Assembly: GCA_913776885.1 (NCBI GenBank)
Contig: CAJYQC010000370.1
Coordinates: 1 to 52,563, forward strand
Reading direction: 5' to 3'
Length of the DNA: 52,563 bases
Source: an uncultured Variovorax sp.
GTDB taxonomy: Bacteria; Pseudomonadota; Gammaproteobacteria; Burkholderiales; Burkholderiaceae_C
Part shown: positions 25,810 through 34,878 of the stretch, in pieces
Layout of the letters: each line of letters begins with the position of its first letter
How positions within the stretch are numbered: position 1 is the first letter of the stretch
The notes under the pieces: generated by a model
The model's input: only the letters and a program-made list of their open reading frames with translations
Database searches by the model: none
What the model was told of the DNA's origin: nothing
Made by a program: the position numbers and the translations under genes

Positions 25810-28020
25810 TCAGGCCACCGGCGGTAGGCGATCCAGCAGCTTGTCGAGCGTGATCGGGTAGTCGCGCACCCGCACGCCCGTCGCGTTGTAGACGGCATTC
25901 GCCACCGCCGCGGCGACGCCGCACATGCCGAGCTCGCCGACGCCCTTGGCCTTCATCGGCGAGGAGATCGGGTCGGTCTCGTCGAGGAAGACGACGTCCT
26001 GGTGCGGAATGTCGGCGTGAACCGGCACCTCGTAGCCCGCCAGGTCGTGGTTGACGAAGAAGCCGTGCCGCTTGTCGAGCGCGAGCTCCTCCATCAGCGC
26101 GCCGCCCACGCCCATCGTCATCGCGCCGATCACCTGGCTGCGCGCGGACTTCGGGTTCAGGATGCGCCCCGCGGCGCACACCGCGAGCATGCGCCGCACG
26201 CGGATCTCGCCGGTGGCCGCGTCGACGCCGACCTCCACGAAATGCGCGCCGAAGGTCGACTGCTGGTACTTCTTGTCGAGGTCGCCGAACTCGATGCTGT
26301 CCTCCACCACCAGCCCCTGCGGCCCCGCCGCCTCGGCCAGCGGCACCGCGCGCGAGCCGGCGCGCACCATGCCGTCCGCGAACTGCGCCTCGGCCGCCGG
26401 AAGGCCCAGCCTGGAGGCGACCGCTTCGCGCAGCTTCATGCAGGCGGCGAAGACGCCCGAGGTCGAGCTGTTGGCGCCCCATTGCCCGCCGGAGCCGGCC
26501 GAGACCGGATGTGCCGAATCGCCCAGGCGCACCAGCACCTTGTCGAGCGTCACGCCCATGGTCTCGGCGGCGGTCTGCGCGATGATGGTGTAGGTCCCGG
26601 TGCCGATGTCGGTCATGTCGGTTTCCACCGTGACCATGCCGCGGTCGTCCAGGCGCACGCGCGCTCCCGACTTCGAGACCAGGTTGTTGCGGAATGCGGC
26701 CGCCATGCCCATGCCGACGAGCCAGCGGCCGTCGCGCTGCTGCCCCGGCGCGGGGTTGCGCCTGTTCCAGCCGAAGCGCTCGGCGCCGGTGCGCAGGCAT
26801 TCGATCAGCCTGCGCTGGGAGTAGGGGCGCTGCGGTTTCTCGGGGTCGACCTGTGTGTCGTTGAGCACGCGGAACTCGACAGGGTCGATGCCCAGCTTCT
26901 CGGCCATCTCGTCCATGGCGATCTCCAGCGCCATCATTCCGGGCGCCTCGCCGGGCGCGCGCATGGCGTTGCCCTCGGGCAGGTCGAGCACGGCCAGGCG
27001 CGTGGTCGTGAGGCGGTTCGCGCCCGCGTAGAGCAGGCGTGTCTGGTTCACGGCGGTCTCCGGCTGGCCGCCGGGCAGGTCGCCCGACCAGCCTTCGTGG
27101 GCGATGGCGGTCAGCTTGCCGTCCCTGCCCGCGGCCAGGCGGATGCGCTGGATGGTCGCGGGCCGGTGCGTGGTGTTGTTCGCTATCAGCGGCCGCTGCA
27201 GCGCCACTTTCACCGGCCGCCGCGCAGCCCGCGCGCCGAGCGCCGCAAGCAGCGCGTCGGCCCGCACGAACAGCTTGCCGCCGAAGCCGCCGCCGACGAA
27301 GGGCGAGATCAGCCGCACGTTGGCCTTGGGGATGCCGAGCGTCTTGGCGACGTCGCCGGTACCCCAGGCGATCATCTGGTTGGACGTCCAGATGGTGAGC
27401 TTGTCGCCCTGCCACTGCGCGATGGAGGCGTGCGGCTCCATCATCGCGTGCGACTCGTCGGGCGTGGTGTAGGTCGCGTCGAGCTGAACGGGGGCGGCCG
27501 CGTAAGCGCTGGCGAAATCGCCCGTCCTGGTCTGCGGCTCGCCAGAGAAGGCAGTGGCCGCGGGCATCTGCGCCGCGTTCTTCTCGGCGGCCAGATCGAA
27601 GCGCCCGGGCGTGCGCTCGTACTCGATGCGCAGCAACTGCGCCGCCGCGCGCGCCTGCTCGAAGGTCTCGGCCACGACCAGCGCCACCGCCTGGTGGTAG
27701 TGGTCGATCTCAGGGCCGCCCAGGAGCTTGGCCGTGTTGAAGTCGCCCTTGGCGAGCTTGCCCGCATTGCGCGCGGTGACGATGGCCAGCACGCCCGGCG
27801 CCGCCCGGGCAGCGGCTGCGTCCATCGACGCGATGCGGCCCTTCGCGATGCCTGCGCCCACGACGTAGCCGTAGGCTGCGCCGGGCATCTCGGTGCTGCG
27901 CTCGTAGGCGTAGCGCGCGGTGCCGGTGGTCTTCATCGGGCCGTCGATACGGTCCGTGGGCCTGCCGACGATCTTCAGCTGGTCGATGGGGTTGGTCGTG
28001 GCAGGGGTGTCGAATTTCAT
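25810..28020 (-). CDS. paoC: Periplasmic aldehyde oxidoreductase, molybdenum-binding subunit
   Basis: Large molybdopterin-cytosine-dinucleotide subunit of a PaoABC-type aldehyde oxidoreductase (xanthine oxidase family), 736 residues, close to E. coli PaoC. The start at 28020 (MKFDTPATTNPIDQLKIVG) follows paoB by 2 bp. Blocks: GRPTDRIDGPMKTTGTARYAYE, SPFVGGGFGGKLF in the Mo-binding region, NAMRAPGEAPGMMALE, and the C-terminal KAKGVGELGMCGVAAA, whose glutamate is the expected catalytic base. Such enzymes oxidise aromatic and aliphatic aldehydes to acids. It has no signal peptide of its own and should be exported with PaoA. The PaoD-type maturation chaperone is not in the window. Confidence 0.92.
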   Translation of the reverse strand: MKFDTPATTNPIDQLKIVGRPTDRIDGPMKTTGTARYAYERSTEMPGAAYGYVVGAGIAKGRIASMDAAAARAAPGVLAIVTARNAGKLAKGDFNTAKLLGGPEIDHYHQAVALVVAETFEQARAAAQLLRIEYERTPGRFDLAAEKNAAQMPAATAFSGEPQTRTGDFASAYAAAPVQLDATYTTPDESHAMMEPHASIAQWQGDKLTIWTSNQMIAWGTGDVAKTLGIPKANVRLISPFVGGGFGGKLFVRADALLAALGARAARRPVKVALQRPLIANNTTHRPATIQRIRLAAGRDGKLTAIAHEGWSGDLPGGQPETAVNQTRLLYAGANRLTTTRLAVLDLPEGNAMRAPGEAPGMMALEIAMDEMAEKLGIDPVEFRVLNDTQVDPEKPQRPYSQRRLIECLRTGAERFGWNRRNPAPGQQRDGRWLVGMGMAAAFRNNLVSKSGARVRLDDRGMVTVETDMTDIGTGTYTIIAQTAAETMGVTLDKVLVRLGDSAHPVSAGSGGQWGANSSTSGVFAACMKLREAVASRLGLPAAEAQFADGMVRAGSRAVPLAEAAGPQGLVVEDSIEFGDLDKKYQQSTFGAHFVEVGVDAATGEIRVRRMLAVCAAGRILNPKSARSQVIGAMTMGVGGALMEELALDKRHGFFVNHDLAGYEVPVHADIPHQDVVFLDETDPISSPMKAKGVGELGMCGVAAAVANAVYNATGVRVRDYPITLDKLLDRLPPVA

Positions 28021-28022
28021 GG

Positions 28023-28973
28023 TCAGCTCCTCGCTTGCGTGATGGCTGCGGCCAGCGTGCGCTCGGCGAGCTGCAGCTTGAACGCGTTCTCGTGGGTGGG
28101 CTGCGCGTCGGCAAGGAGCCGCGCGGTCACGGCCTTCGCGCCCTGCGGCATGGCGGACTCTGCAGCCTCCATGCGCCACGGCTTGTGCGCGACGCCGCCG
28201 AGCGCCACCCGGCCGGAGCCGTCGCGCTGCACGATGGCAGCGACCGACACCAGCGCGAAGGCGTAGGAGGCGCGGTCGCGCACCTTGCGGTAGACGTGCG
28301 TGCCGCCCACGGGCCTGGGCAGCGTGACGCCGGTGATGAGCTCGTCGCGCTCCAGCGCCGTTTCGACGTGGGGCGTGTCGCCGGGCAGGCGGTGGAAGTC
28401 GGCGATCGGGATCACGCGGGCGCGCCCGTCGGGCCGCACGGTCTCGACCGAGGCGTCGAGCACGCGCATCGCCACCGCCATGTCGCTGGGGTTGGTGGCG
28501 ATGCAGGACTTGCTGCCGCCGATCACCGCGAGCTGCCGCGTCACGCCGCCGATGGCGCTGCAGCCGCTGCCGGGGCGGCGCTTGTTGCAGGGCTGGTCGG
28601 TGTCGTAGAAGTAGGGGCAGCGCGTGCGCTGCAGCAGGTTGCCCGCGGTGGTCGCCTTGTTGCGCAGCTGGCCCGATGCGCCGGCCAGCAGCGCGCGGGA
28701 GAGCACGCCGTAGTCGCGACGCACGCGCTCGTCGGCCGCCAGGTCGGTGTTGCGCACCAGCGCGCCGATGCGCAGGCCGCCTTCGGGCGTCGGCTCGATG
28801 CGGTCCAGCGCCAGGCCGTTCACGTCGACCAGGTGCACCGGCGCCTCGATCTGCAGCTTCATGAGGTCCAGCAGATTGGTGCCGCCGGCGATGAACTTCG
28901 CGCCGGGCCGGCCCGCAACGGCCGACGCCGCCTGCGCCGGGGTCGCGGCGCGCTCGTAGGTGAAAGCCTTCAT
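28023..28973 (-). CDS. paoB: Periplasmic aldehyde oxidoreductase, FAD-binding subunit
   Basis: FAD subunit of the PaoABC complex, 316 residues from the ATG at 28973 ([19 protein letters not shown]). The FAD motif [14 protein letters not shown] is near residue 30. Four cysteines at 119, 129, 138 and 157 ([22 protein letters not shown], then SKSC) match the extra [4Fe-4S] cluster that distinguishes PaoB from ordinary xanthine dehydrogenase FAD subunits. It overlaps paoA by 4 bp and precedes paoC by 2 bp, so all three are translationally linked. Confidence 0.92.
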   Translation of the reverse strand: MKAFTYERAATPAQAASAVAGRPGAKFIAGGTNLLDLMKLQIEAPVHLVDVNGLALDRIEPTPEGGLRIGALVRNTDLAADERVRRDYGVLSRALLAGASGQLRNKATTAGNLLQRTRCPYFYDTDQPCNKRRPGSGCSAIGGVTRQLAVIGGSKSCIATNPSDMAVAMRVLDASVETVRPDGRARVIPIADFHRLPGDTPHVETALERDELITGVTLPRPVGGTHVYRKVRDRASYAFALVSVAAIVQRDGSGRVALGGVAHKPWRMEAAESAMPQGAKAVTARLLADAQPTHENAFKLQLAERTLAAAITQARS

Positions 28974-29650
28974 GCCTTGCTCCCCGCCACTTCGGTGATG
29001 GCCTCGACGATGTTGGAGTAGGCGCCGCAGCGGCAGATGTTGCCGCTCATGCGCTCGCGCAGTTCCTCCGCCGAGAGGATGGGGCGGGCCGTGAGGTCGG
29101 CGCTCACGTGGCTCGGCACGCCGCGCTTGACCTCGTCGATCACCGCCACCGCCGAGCAGATCTGGCCCGGCGTGCAGTAGCCGCACTGGTAGCCGTCGTG
29201 CTTGACGAAGGCGGCCTGCATCGGATGCATGTTCTGCGGCGTGCCGAGCCCTTCGATGGTCGTGACCTGCGCGCCCTCGTGCATCACGGCGAGCGTCAGG
29301 CACGAGTTGATCCGGCGGCCGTCGACGATGACCGTGCAGGCTCCGCACTGGCCGTGGTCGCAGCCTTTCTTGGTGCCCGTCAGCTGCAGGTTTTCGCGCA
29401 GCGCGTCGAGCAGAGTGGTGCGCGTGTCCACGTCGAGCGCACGCGCGGTGCCGTTGACGCTGAGCGACAGCTTCATGCGGAAGCCGCCCGCCGCGCTGGC
29501 GGAGCCTGCGGACGCGGCTGTAGGGGCGGAGGCGGAAGATGTCTGCGCCGAGGCGGGCGTCGCGCTGGACGCGGAAACCGCCGCAGCGGTTGCGGCGCCG
29601 ACGATGAGGGCGTCGCGCCGCGAGATCAGTGGGGTCGTGGGACTGTCCAT
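28970..29650 (-). CDS. paoA: Periplasmic aldehyde oxidoreductase, iron-sulfur subunit with Tat signal
   Basis: [2Fe-2S] subunit, 226 residues. The ATG at 29650 is preceded by AGGAGCTGAC and gives [20 protein letters not shown], a twin-arginine signal that would carry the assembled complex to the periplasm. An Ala/Ser-rich linker (about residues 24-57) follows. The plant-ferredoxin-type cluster uses C97, C102, C105 and C117; the second cluster uses C156, C159, C206 and C208 ([19 protein letters not shown]). First gene of the operon paoA-paoB-paoC. Confidence 0.92.
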   Translation of the reverse strand: MDSPTTPLISRRDALIVGAATAAAVSASSATPASAQTSSASAPTAASAGSASAAGGFRMKLSLSVNGTARALDVDTRTTLLDALRENLQLTGTKKGCDHGQCGACTVIVDGRRINSCLTLAVMHEGAQVTTIEGLGTPQNMHPMQAAFVKHDGYQCGYCTPGQICSAVAVIDEVKRGVPSHVSADLTARPILSAEELRERMSGNICRCGAYSNIVEAITEVAGSKA

Positions 29651-30166
29651 GTCAGCTCCTGCTGTTTCGTTCGAGGGTTTCGTGGGAATGGCGGATACCG
29701 TCATATCCCGGGCGACGGGCGGCGTCGGTAGGAAAACGGCGGCTGTTGGCCACTGCTCGCGGCTTGTTCTGCGTGCGGGGTGCGAGCCGTCGATCCCCAT
29801 TCTTCTGGAGCCGCGCGCGGATCGAAAAGCGCGATCCTCCTGATTTCCTGCCTGATCCGATGAGCCGCCGCTCTCGGCACCCCGCGCGCCGCCGTGCGCA
29901 GCACCGCCATGTCGCGCCATGAGTGGGGCGATGACGGGGGCCGCATCCGCGGCTGAATCGCCTGGCACCACCGGACGGAGCGGGCACCTGCCTGTCCTCC
30001 TACATCGTTGCGGGATGTTTCTGCGAACCCGTGCAGGACAAACGCCCGACCCGACTTCGGAGGCTCCGCTTCGCACGAGCCTGTGGCATCGTGACGAACT
30101 CCTTCCGCTGCCTGCCAATACGCTCGCTTGCGGCCCCCAACAAACACATCACAGGAGGCTCATCAC
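29651..30166. other. 516-bp divergent intergenic region, no gene recognised
   Basis: Lies between divergent paoA and the response regulator. The track ORFs here (such as 29701-30147 minus, 148 aa) have no recognisable family and a composition typical of GC-rich shadow frames. The region ends with ACAGGAGGCT, the ribosome binding site for the response regulator. I see no strong promoter, terminator or dyad by eye; regulatory sites for both flanking genes should be here. Confidence 0.5.
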
Positions 30167-30799
30167 ATGATCAAGATCGGCATCGTCGACGACCACGCCG
30201 TCGTCCGCACTGGCCTGAAGTCGTTCTTCTCAACTTTCGTCGACTTCCGCGTGGTAGGCGAGGCCGGCAGCGGCCGCGAGGCCATCGACCTCGTGCGCAC
30301 GACCGACATCGACGTGCTGGTGATGGACCTTTCCATGCCCGGCCAGAGCGGCATCGACGCGCTCGCCATGGTCCGCGCCAAGGCGCCCGATCTCGGCGTG
30401 CTCATCCTCAGCGGCTACCCCGAAGAACACTACGCGGTGAACCTGATCCGCCAGGGCGCCTCGGGCTACCTCAACAAGGAATGCGATCCCGAGGAGATCG
30501 CCAAGGCCATCCGCACCATCGCGCTGGGCCGCCGCTACATCTCGCCGTCGGTGGCCGAGCTGCTCGCGGGCCAGCTGGAACGCAAGGACAACGCGCCGCC
30601 GCACGAGCACCTGTCGGAGCGCGAGTTCCAGGTGTTCCTGAAGCTGGCCAAGGGCGAATCGGTGGGCGCCATCGGCGAGGCGCTGTCGCTGTCGGTGAAG
30701 ACCATCAGCACCTACCGCACGCGGCTGATGGAGAAGATGAACCTCTCCACCAACAGCGACCTGACCTACTACGCGATCAAGACGCAGCTGATCGACTGA
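30167..30799 (+). CDS. NarL/FixJ-family response regulator (orphan)
   Basis: Two-component response regulator, 210 residues from the ATG at 30167 (MIKIGIVDDHAVVRTGLKSF), which follows ACAGGAGGCTCATC. Receiver domain: acidic D8/D9, phosphoacceptor D54 (VLVMDLSMPG) and K104 (GYLNKE). The LuxR-type HTH at the C-terminus reads LSEREFQVFLKLAKGESVGAIGEALSLSVKTISTYRTRLMEKM. No histidine kinase gene is adjacent, so the partner is elsewhere. The target is unknown; the following PLD gene, 20 bp downstream, may be cotranscribed. Confidence 0.95.
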   Translation: MIKIGIVDDHAVVRTGLKSFFSTFVDFRVVGEAGSGREAIDLVRTTDIDVLVMDLSMPGQSGIDALAMVRAKAPDLGVLILSGYPEEHYAVNLIRQGASGYLNKECDPEEIAKAIRTIALGRRYISPSVAELLAGQLERKDNAPPHEHLSEREFQVFLKLAKGESVGAIGEALSLSVKTISTYRTRLMEKMNLSTNSDLTYYAIKTQLID

Positions 30800-30819
30800 C
30801 GCTTTGATCGGCACATCGT

Positions 30820-32127
30820 TTGGGCAGGCAGTCTTCGCGTCCTGAAGTGCGCCGCCGAGGGTCGCTCAGGGCGATCGTCTGGACTTTCGTCCTGACGGTG
30901 GCCGCCACGCTGCTGGTGCTCAACTTCACCAGCGGCGAGAAGAAACTCGACGAGCAGGTCAAGCGCGAGTACGCCCTGCACGACGCGCAGTACCAGCGCG
31001 CGCTGGGCGTGATGCTCGGGCCTCCCATCACCGGCGGCAACCGCTTCGAGGCCTTCCAGAACGGCGACAAGATATTCCCGCCGATGCTCGCCGCCATCCG
31101 CGGCGCCAAGCGAAGCATCACCTTCGAGACCTATATCTACTGGTCCGGCGACATCGGCCGGCAGTTCGCCGACGCGCTTTCGGAGCGCGCCCGCGCGGGC
31201 GTGAAGGTGCACGTGCTGCTCGACTGGGTGGGCAGCGCCAAGGTCGACGCCGACTTCGTGCGCGAGATGGAAAGCGCGGGTGTGCAGATCCGCAAGTTCC
31301 ACAAGCCGAGCTGGTACGACATCGCGCGCATGAACAATCGCACCCACCGCAAGCTGCTGGTGGTCGACGGCCGCACCGGCTTCACCGGCGGCGTGGGCAT
31401 CGCGCCCGAATGGACCGGCAACGCGCAGGACGCCGAGCACTGGCGCGATTCGCACTACAAGGTCGAGGGCCCGGTGGTGGCGCAGATGCAGGCCGTGTTC
31501 ATGGACAACTGGGTGAAGGTGTCGGGGGACGTGCTGCACGGCGAAATCTACTTTCCGCCGATCTCTGCGGCGGGCGATGGTCGCGCGCAGATGTTCAGCA
31601 GCTCGCCCTCCGGCGGCAGCGAGAGCATGCACCTCATGTACCTGCTGTCGATCGCGGCGGCCACCAAGACCATCGACCTGTCGAGCGCCTACTTCGTGCC
31701 GGACGACCTGACCGTGGGTGCGCTGGTCGCGGCCATGAAGCGCGGCGTGCGGCTGCGCATCATCACGCCGGGCCCGATCATCGATTCGCAGACCGTGCGC
31801 GGCGCCTCGCGCGCGGCATGGGGTCCGCTGCTGGAGGCGGGTGCCGAGATCAGCGAATACCAGCCGACCATGTTCCACTGCAAGGTCTTCACGGTCGATG
31901 GGCTGCTGGTATCGGTGGGCTCAACCAACTTCGACAACCGCTCCTTCCGCCTGAACGACGAGGCCAACCTCAACATCTACGACGAGGCCTTCGCCGCCGA
32001 GCAGACGGCGCAGTTCGAGGCCGACCTGCGCCAGTCTAGGCGCCTGACGTACGAGGCCTGGAAGGACCGGCCGCTGCGCGAGAAGGCGATGGAGCACCTG
32101 GCGGCGCTGCTGTCTTCGCAGCTCTAG
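30820..32127 (+). CDS. Phospholipase D-like cardiolipin synthase family protein
   Basis: Membrane-anchored PLD-superfamily phosphatidyltransferase, 435 residues from a TTG at 30820; an in-frame GTG at 30847 (MRRRGSLRAIVWTFVLTV) is an equally likely start and neither has a clear ribosome binding site. One N-terminal membrane segment (AIVWTFVLTVAATLLVLNF) is followed by two HKD motifs: H176-R-K178...D183 (THRKLLVVDG with GFTGG) and H353-C-K355...D360 (FHCKVFTVDG with GSTNFDNRS). Product length and motifs fit ClsB/ClsC-type cardiolipin synthases. It lies 20 bp after the response regulator. Confidence 0.88.
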   Translation: MGRQSSRPEVRRRGSLRAIVWTFVLTVAATLLVLNFTSGEKKLDEQVKREYALHDAQYQRALGVMLGPPITGGNRFEAFQNGDKIFPPMLAAIRGAKRSITFETYIYWSGDIGRQFADALSERARAGVKVHVLLDWVGSAKVDADFVREMESAGVQIRKFHKPSWYDIARMNNRTHRKLLVVDGRTGFTGGVGIAPEWTGNAQDAEHWRDSHYKVEGPVVAQMQAVFMDNWVKVSGDVLHGEIYFPPISAAGDGRAQMFSSSPSGGSESMHLMYLLSIAAATKTIDLSSAYFVPDDLTVGALVAAMKRGVRLRIITPGPIIDSQTVRGASRAAWGPLLEAGAEISEYQPTMFHCKVFTVDGLLVSVGSTNFDNRSFRLNDEANLNIYDEAFAAEQTAQFEADLRQSRRLTYEAWKDRPLREKAMEHLAALLSSQL

Positions 32128-32152
32128 TGCCGCGCGGGGGCACACTCGCGCG

Positions 32153-32839
32153 ATGACTGCACCGCATGAACTCTCCATCGATGTGAGGCCCGGCATTGCG
32201 GTGTCGGCCCTCGCGATGTCGCCACCCTCTGCCGACGCCTGCCTGGTGCTCGCGCACGGCGCGGGCGGGGGCATGGCGCATCCCTTCATGCAGGCCGTGG
32301 CCGAAGGCCTCGCCGAGCGGCGCATCGCCACGCTGCGTTATCAGTTCCCCTACATGGAACAGGGCAGCAAGCGTACGGACGCACCGCCGCTGGCGCATGA
32401 CACGGTGCGCGCGGCTGTGGCCTGCGCATCGGCGCGGCTGCCGGGCATGCGCCTCTTCGCGGGCGGCAAGTCGTTCGGCGGCCGCATGACATCGCAGGCC
32501 CAGGCACTGGCGCCGCTTGCGGGCGTCGAGGGGCTGGTCTTTCTCGGGTTTCCGCTGCACCCGTCGGGTGCGCCCGCGAAGGCGGCCGAGCGGGCGGCGC
32601 ACCTGCGCGAGGTCGAGGTGCCCATGCTCTTCGCGCACGGGCCGCGCGACACGCTGGCAGAGCCGGCTTGCTTCGACGCCACCGTGCAGGCGCTGGGGCC
32701 GATCGCCACCGTGCTGGAGATCGACGGCGCCGATCACTCCTTCCATGTGCTCAAGCGCACCGGCCGCACCGACGAGGAGGCGCTCGACGAAGTGCTAGAC
32801 GGCATCGCGGTGTGGCTGCAGGCCTGGCGCATCGGCTGA
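32153..32839 (+). CDS. Alpha/beta hydrolase, KANL3/Tex30-like
   Basis: Small cytoplasmic alpha/beta-hydrolase, 228 residues, of the KANL3/Tex30-like group. Visible: LVLAHGAGGGMAHPFM near residue 32, nucleophile elbow GGKSFGGR with S107, acidic residue near D166 (AHGPRDTLAE), and H195 in GADHSFHVL. No signal peptide. Substrate unknown. It starts 25 bp after the PLD gene on the same strand. Confidence 0.85.
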   Translation: MTAPHELSIDVRPGIAVSALAMSPPSADACLVLAHGAGGGMAHPFMQAVAEGLAERRIATLRYQFPYMEQGSKRTDAPPLAHDTVRAAVACASARLPGMRLFAGGKSFGGRMTSQAQALAPLAGVEGLVFLGFPLHPSGAPAKAAERAAHLREVEVPMLFAHGPRDTLAEPACFDATVQALGPIATVLEIDGADHSFHVLKRTGRTDEEALDEVLDGIAVWLQAWRIG

Positions 32840-32999
32840 CGCCGGCCGGCGCGGGGTCGTCCTACGACGTGTCGCCCGACGGGACGACGCGGTGGGAGCA
32901 CAGCTTTTCTGACGATGTGCATTCGACGGACGGCAAATCGAAAAGAGTCAGACAGCCATCCAAGTCCAAGGAACATCATCAACTGAAAGGATCAACGCC

Positions 33000-33503
33000 A
33001 TGGCATACGAAAACACTTCCCTCGACACCATGCAGCCGACCGGCCCCGTGCTGGCGCAGGACGACGTGGTGGACGTGCTCAACGACCTGCTGGAGAACTC
33101 GCGCGACGGCGAGTACGGGTTCCGCGCCTGCGCCGAGGAGGTCGAGAGCCCCGCGGCGAAGCAGCTGTTCGCCAACCGCGCCGAGGAGTGCCGCAAGGCC
33201 GGTATCGAACTGATGGCCCTCATCACTGCCTACGGCGGCAAGCCGGCAGACGGCGGCACCGCCAGCGGTGCGCTGCATCGCGGGTGGGTGCACGTGAAGG
33301 GCTCGCTGGGCGCCAACAGCGAACTCTCGATCCTCGAATCGTGCGAGCGCGGTGAAGACACCGGCGTGGCGCGCTATCGCAAGGCGCTGAAGCAGAACCT
33401 GCCTGCCGACGTGCGCAGCGTGGTCGCTGCCCAGGCCGAAGGCGCGCAGCGCAACCACGACCAGATCCGCGACCTGCGCAACGCAGCGCGCGCTCGCGAC
33501 TGA
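33000..33503 (+). CDS. DUF2383/PA2169-type four-helix-bundle protein
   Basis: Ferritin-like four-helix-bundle protein of the PA2169/DUF2383 group, 167 residues, usually described as stress-associated and of unknown activity. Helices carry DVVDVLNDLLENSRDGEYGFRACAEEV, LFANRAEECRKAGIELMALI and LSILESCERGEDTGVARYRKAL; the E..E/C..E spacing resembles diiron-like bundles, but metal binding is not shown. The ATG follows TGAAAGGATCAACGCC. A strong terminator follows the gene. Confidence 0.85.
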   Translation: MAYENTSLDTMQPTGPVLAQDDVVDVLNDLLENSRDGEYGFRACAEEVESPAAKQLFANRAEECRKAGIELMALITAYGGKPADGGTASGALHRGWVHVKGSLGANSELSILESCERGEDTGVARYRKALKQNLPADVRSVVAAQAEGAQRNHDQIRDLRNAARARD

Positions 33504-33532
33504 TCGATCGCCGCCAAGCGTTTCTCGCATGA

Positions 33533-33556
33533 AGGCCGGGCTAGCCCGGCCTTTTT
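33533..33556 (+). terminator. Intrinsic terminator after the DUF2383 gene
   Basis: A perfect AGGCCGGGC-TA-GCCCGGCCT stem of 9 bp with a short loop is followed by TTTTC. The two-base loop implies the innermost pairs open. It isolates the DUF2383 gene from the xyl operon. Confidence 0.8.
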
Positions 33557-33613
33557 CATGGGCGCCGCACGCTCCGGGAATTCCCCGATGCCCATGTCCG
33601 TGGCTCGATGGGA

Positions 33614-33640
33614 TAGTTAGTTCGGCCTTCAAACTAACTA
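33614..33640. promoter_or_regulatory. XylR/ROK-type operator upstream of xylF
   Basis: TAGTTAGTT (33614-33622) and AACTAACTA (33632-33640) are perfect 9-base inverted arms around 9 central bases, 50 bp before the xylF start. The arms resemble the TTAGTTTGTT/AACAAACTAA operators of ROK-family XylR repressors of Gram-positive bacteria. The ROK regulator at the end of this operon is the natural ligand-responsive protein for it. Confidence 0.75.
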
Positions 33641-33689
33641 ATTTCTTACTTGGCTGTCGCCCTGCGGGCGAATCATTCAGGAGACATCG

Positions 33690-34724
33690 ATGCGACTGAA
33701 ACAAACCTTGGCCGCCATGGCCTTCGCCACGGCACTCGGTTCCACGGCCGTGGGCGCGATGGCGCAGACCGTGGTCGGCGTGAGCTGGTCCAACTTCCAG
33801 GAAGAGCGCTGGAAGACCGACGAGGCGGCCATCAAGGCCGAGCTGGAGAAGCTCGGCGCCAAGTACATCAGCGCCGATGCGGGCGGCTCGCCAGAGAAGC
33901 AACTGGGCGACATCGAGGGCCTGATGTCGAAGGGCGCGAAGGCGCTCATCGTGCTGGCGATGGACAAGGACGCCATCCTGCCGGCCGTCACCAAGGCCAC
34001 GCGCCAGAAGGTGCCCGTGATCGCCTATGACCGGCTGATCGAGGCGCCCGGCGTCTTCTACATCACCTTCGACAACGTCGAGGTCGGCCGCATGGAGGCG
34101 CGCGAGGTCTTCAAGGTCAAGCCCAAGGGCAACTACGTGATCATCAAGGGCTCGCCCAGCGACCCGAACGCCGACTTCCTGCGCGCGGGCCAGCAGGAGG
34201 TGCTGGACGCCGCCATCAAGAAGGGCGACATCAAGATCGTCGGCGACGAATACACCGAAGGCTGGAAGCCCGAGGTCGCGCAGAAGAACATGGAGCAGAT
34301 CCTCACCAAGAACGGCAACAAGGTCGATGCGGTGGTGGCTGCCAACGACGGCACGGCCGGCGGCGCGGTGGCGGCGCTCACTGCCAAGGGCATCCGCGGC
34401 ATTCCGGTATCGGGCCAGGACGCCGACTTCGCGGCGCTCAACCGCATCGCGCTGGGCACGCAGACCGCCACCATCTTCAAGGACTCGCGCGAGCTGGGCC
34501 GCGAAGCCGCCATCGCGGCGATCGCGCTGTCGCAGGGCAAGCCTGTCGACAAGGCCGCACCGTGGAACTCGGGGCCGAAGAAGGTCTCGCTGCAGTCGCG
34601 CCTGCTGACGCCGGTGGCCGTGACCCGCGACAACCTCGACCTCGTGGTCAAGGCCGGCTGGATCAAGAAGGACGAGCTCTGCAAGGGCGTCTCGGGCGCC
34701 AGCGCGCCCGCGGCCTGCAAGTAA
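33690..34724 (+). CDS. xylF: D-xylose-type ABC transporter, periplasmic binding protein
   Basis: Sugar-binding protein of the XylF family, 344 residues, with a Sec signal ending at AMAQ (residue ~26). It parallels E. coli XylF along its length: [111 protein letters not shown] and [14 protein letters not shown]-xylose is the likely ligand, by similarity. ATG behind CAGGAGACATCG. A XylR-like operator lies upstream and a terminator-like attenuator follows before xylH. Confidence 0.92.
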   Translation: MRLKQTLAAMAFATALGSTAVGAMAQTVVGVSWSNFQEERWKTDEAAIKAELEKLGAKYISADAGGSPEKQLGDIEGLMSKGAKALIVLAMDKDAILPAVTKATRQKVPVIAYDRLIEAPGVFYITFDNVEVGRMEAREVFKVKPKGNYVIIKGSPSDPNADFLRAGQQEVLDAAIKKGDIKIVGDEYTEGWKPEVAQKNMEQILTKNGNKVDAVVAANDGTAGGAVAALTAKGIRGIPVSGQDADFAALNRIALGTQTATIFKDSRELGREAAIAAIALSQGKPVDKAAPWNSGPKKVSLQSRLLTPVAVTRDNLDLVVKAGWIKKDELCKGVSGASAPAACK

Positions 34725-34748
34725 GGCCACACCAAAGACGAGCAGCGC

Positions 34749-34785
34749 GCCGGCGCCATCCTCGCAAGGGGCGCTGGCCTTTTTT
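34749..34785 (+). terminator. Attenuator-like terminator between xylF and xylH
   Basis: GCCGGCGCC (34749-34757) pairs with GGCGCTGGC (34770-34778) through nine pairs, one of them G-T, and is followed by C and TTTTTT. Placed between the binding-protein gene and the membrane/ATPase genes, it would leave xylF expressed above xylH and xylG. Confidence 0.75.
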
Positions 34786-34878
34786 CTCCTTCCCATGCAA
34801 CGCACCAGCTGCCGGCGCAAACGCGTCCGGCCGGCGGGGGCCTGCGCATCCGTCCGTCACCCCGAGGGGATCTGAATC

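Noticed and set aside
29701-30147. Possible small gene between paoA and the response regulator
   Set aside because: No family resemblance, no convincing ribosome binding site, and other frames of the same stretch are equally open.
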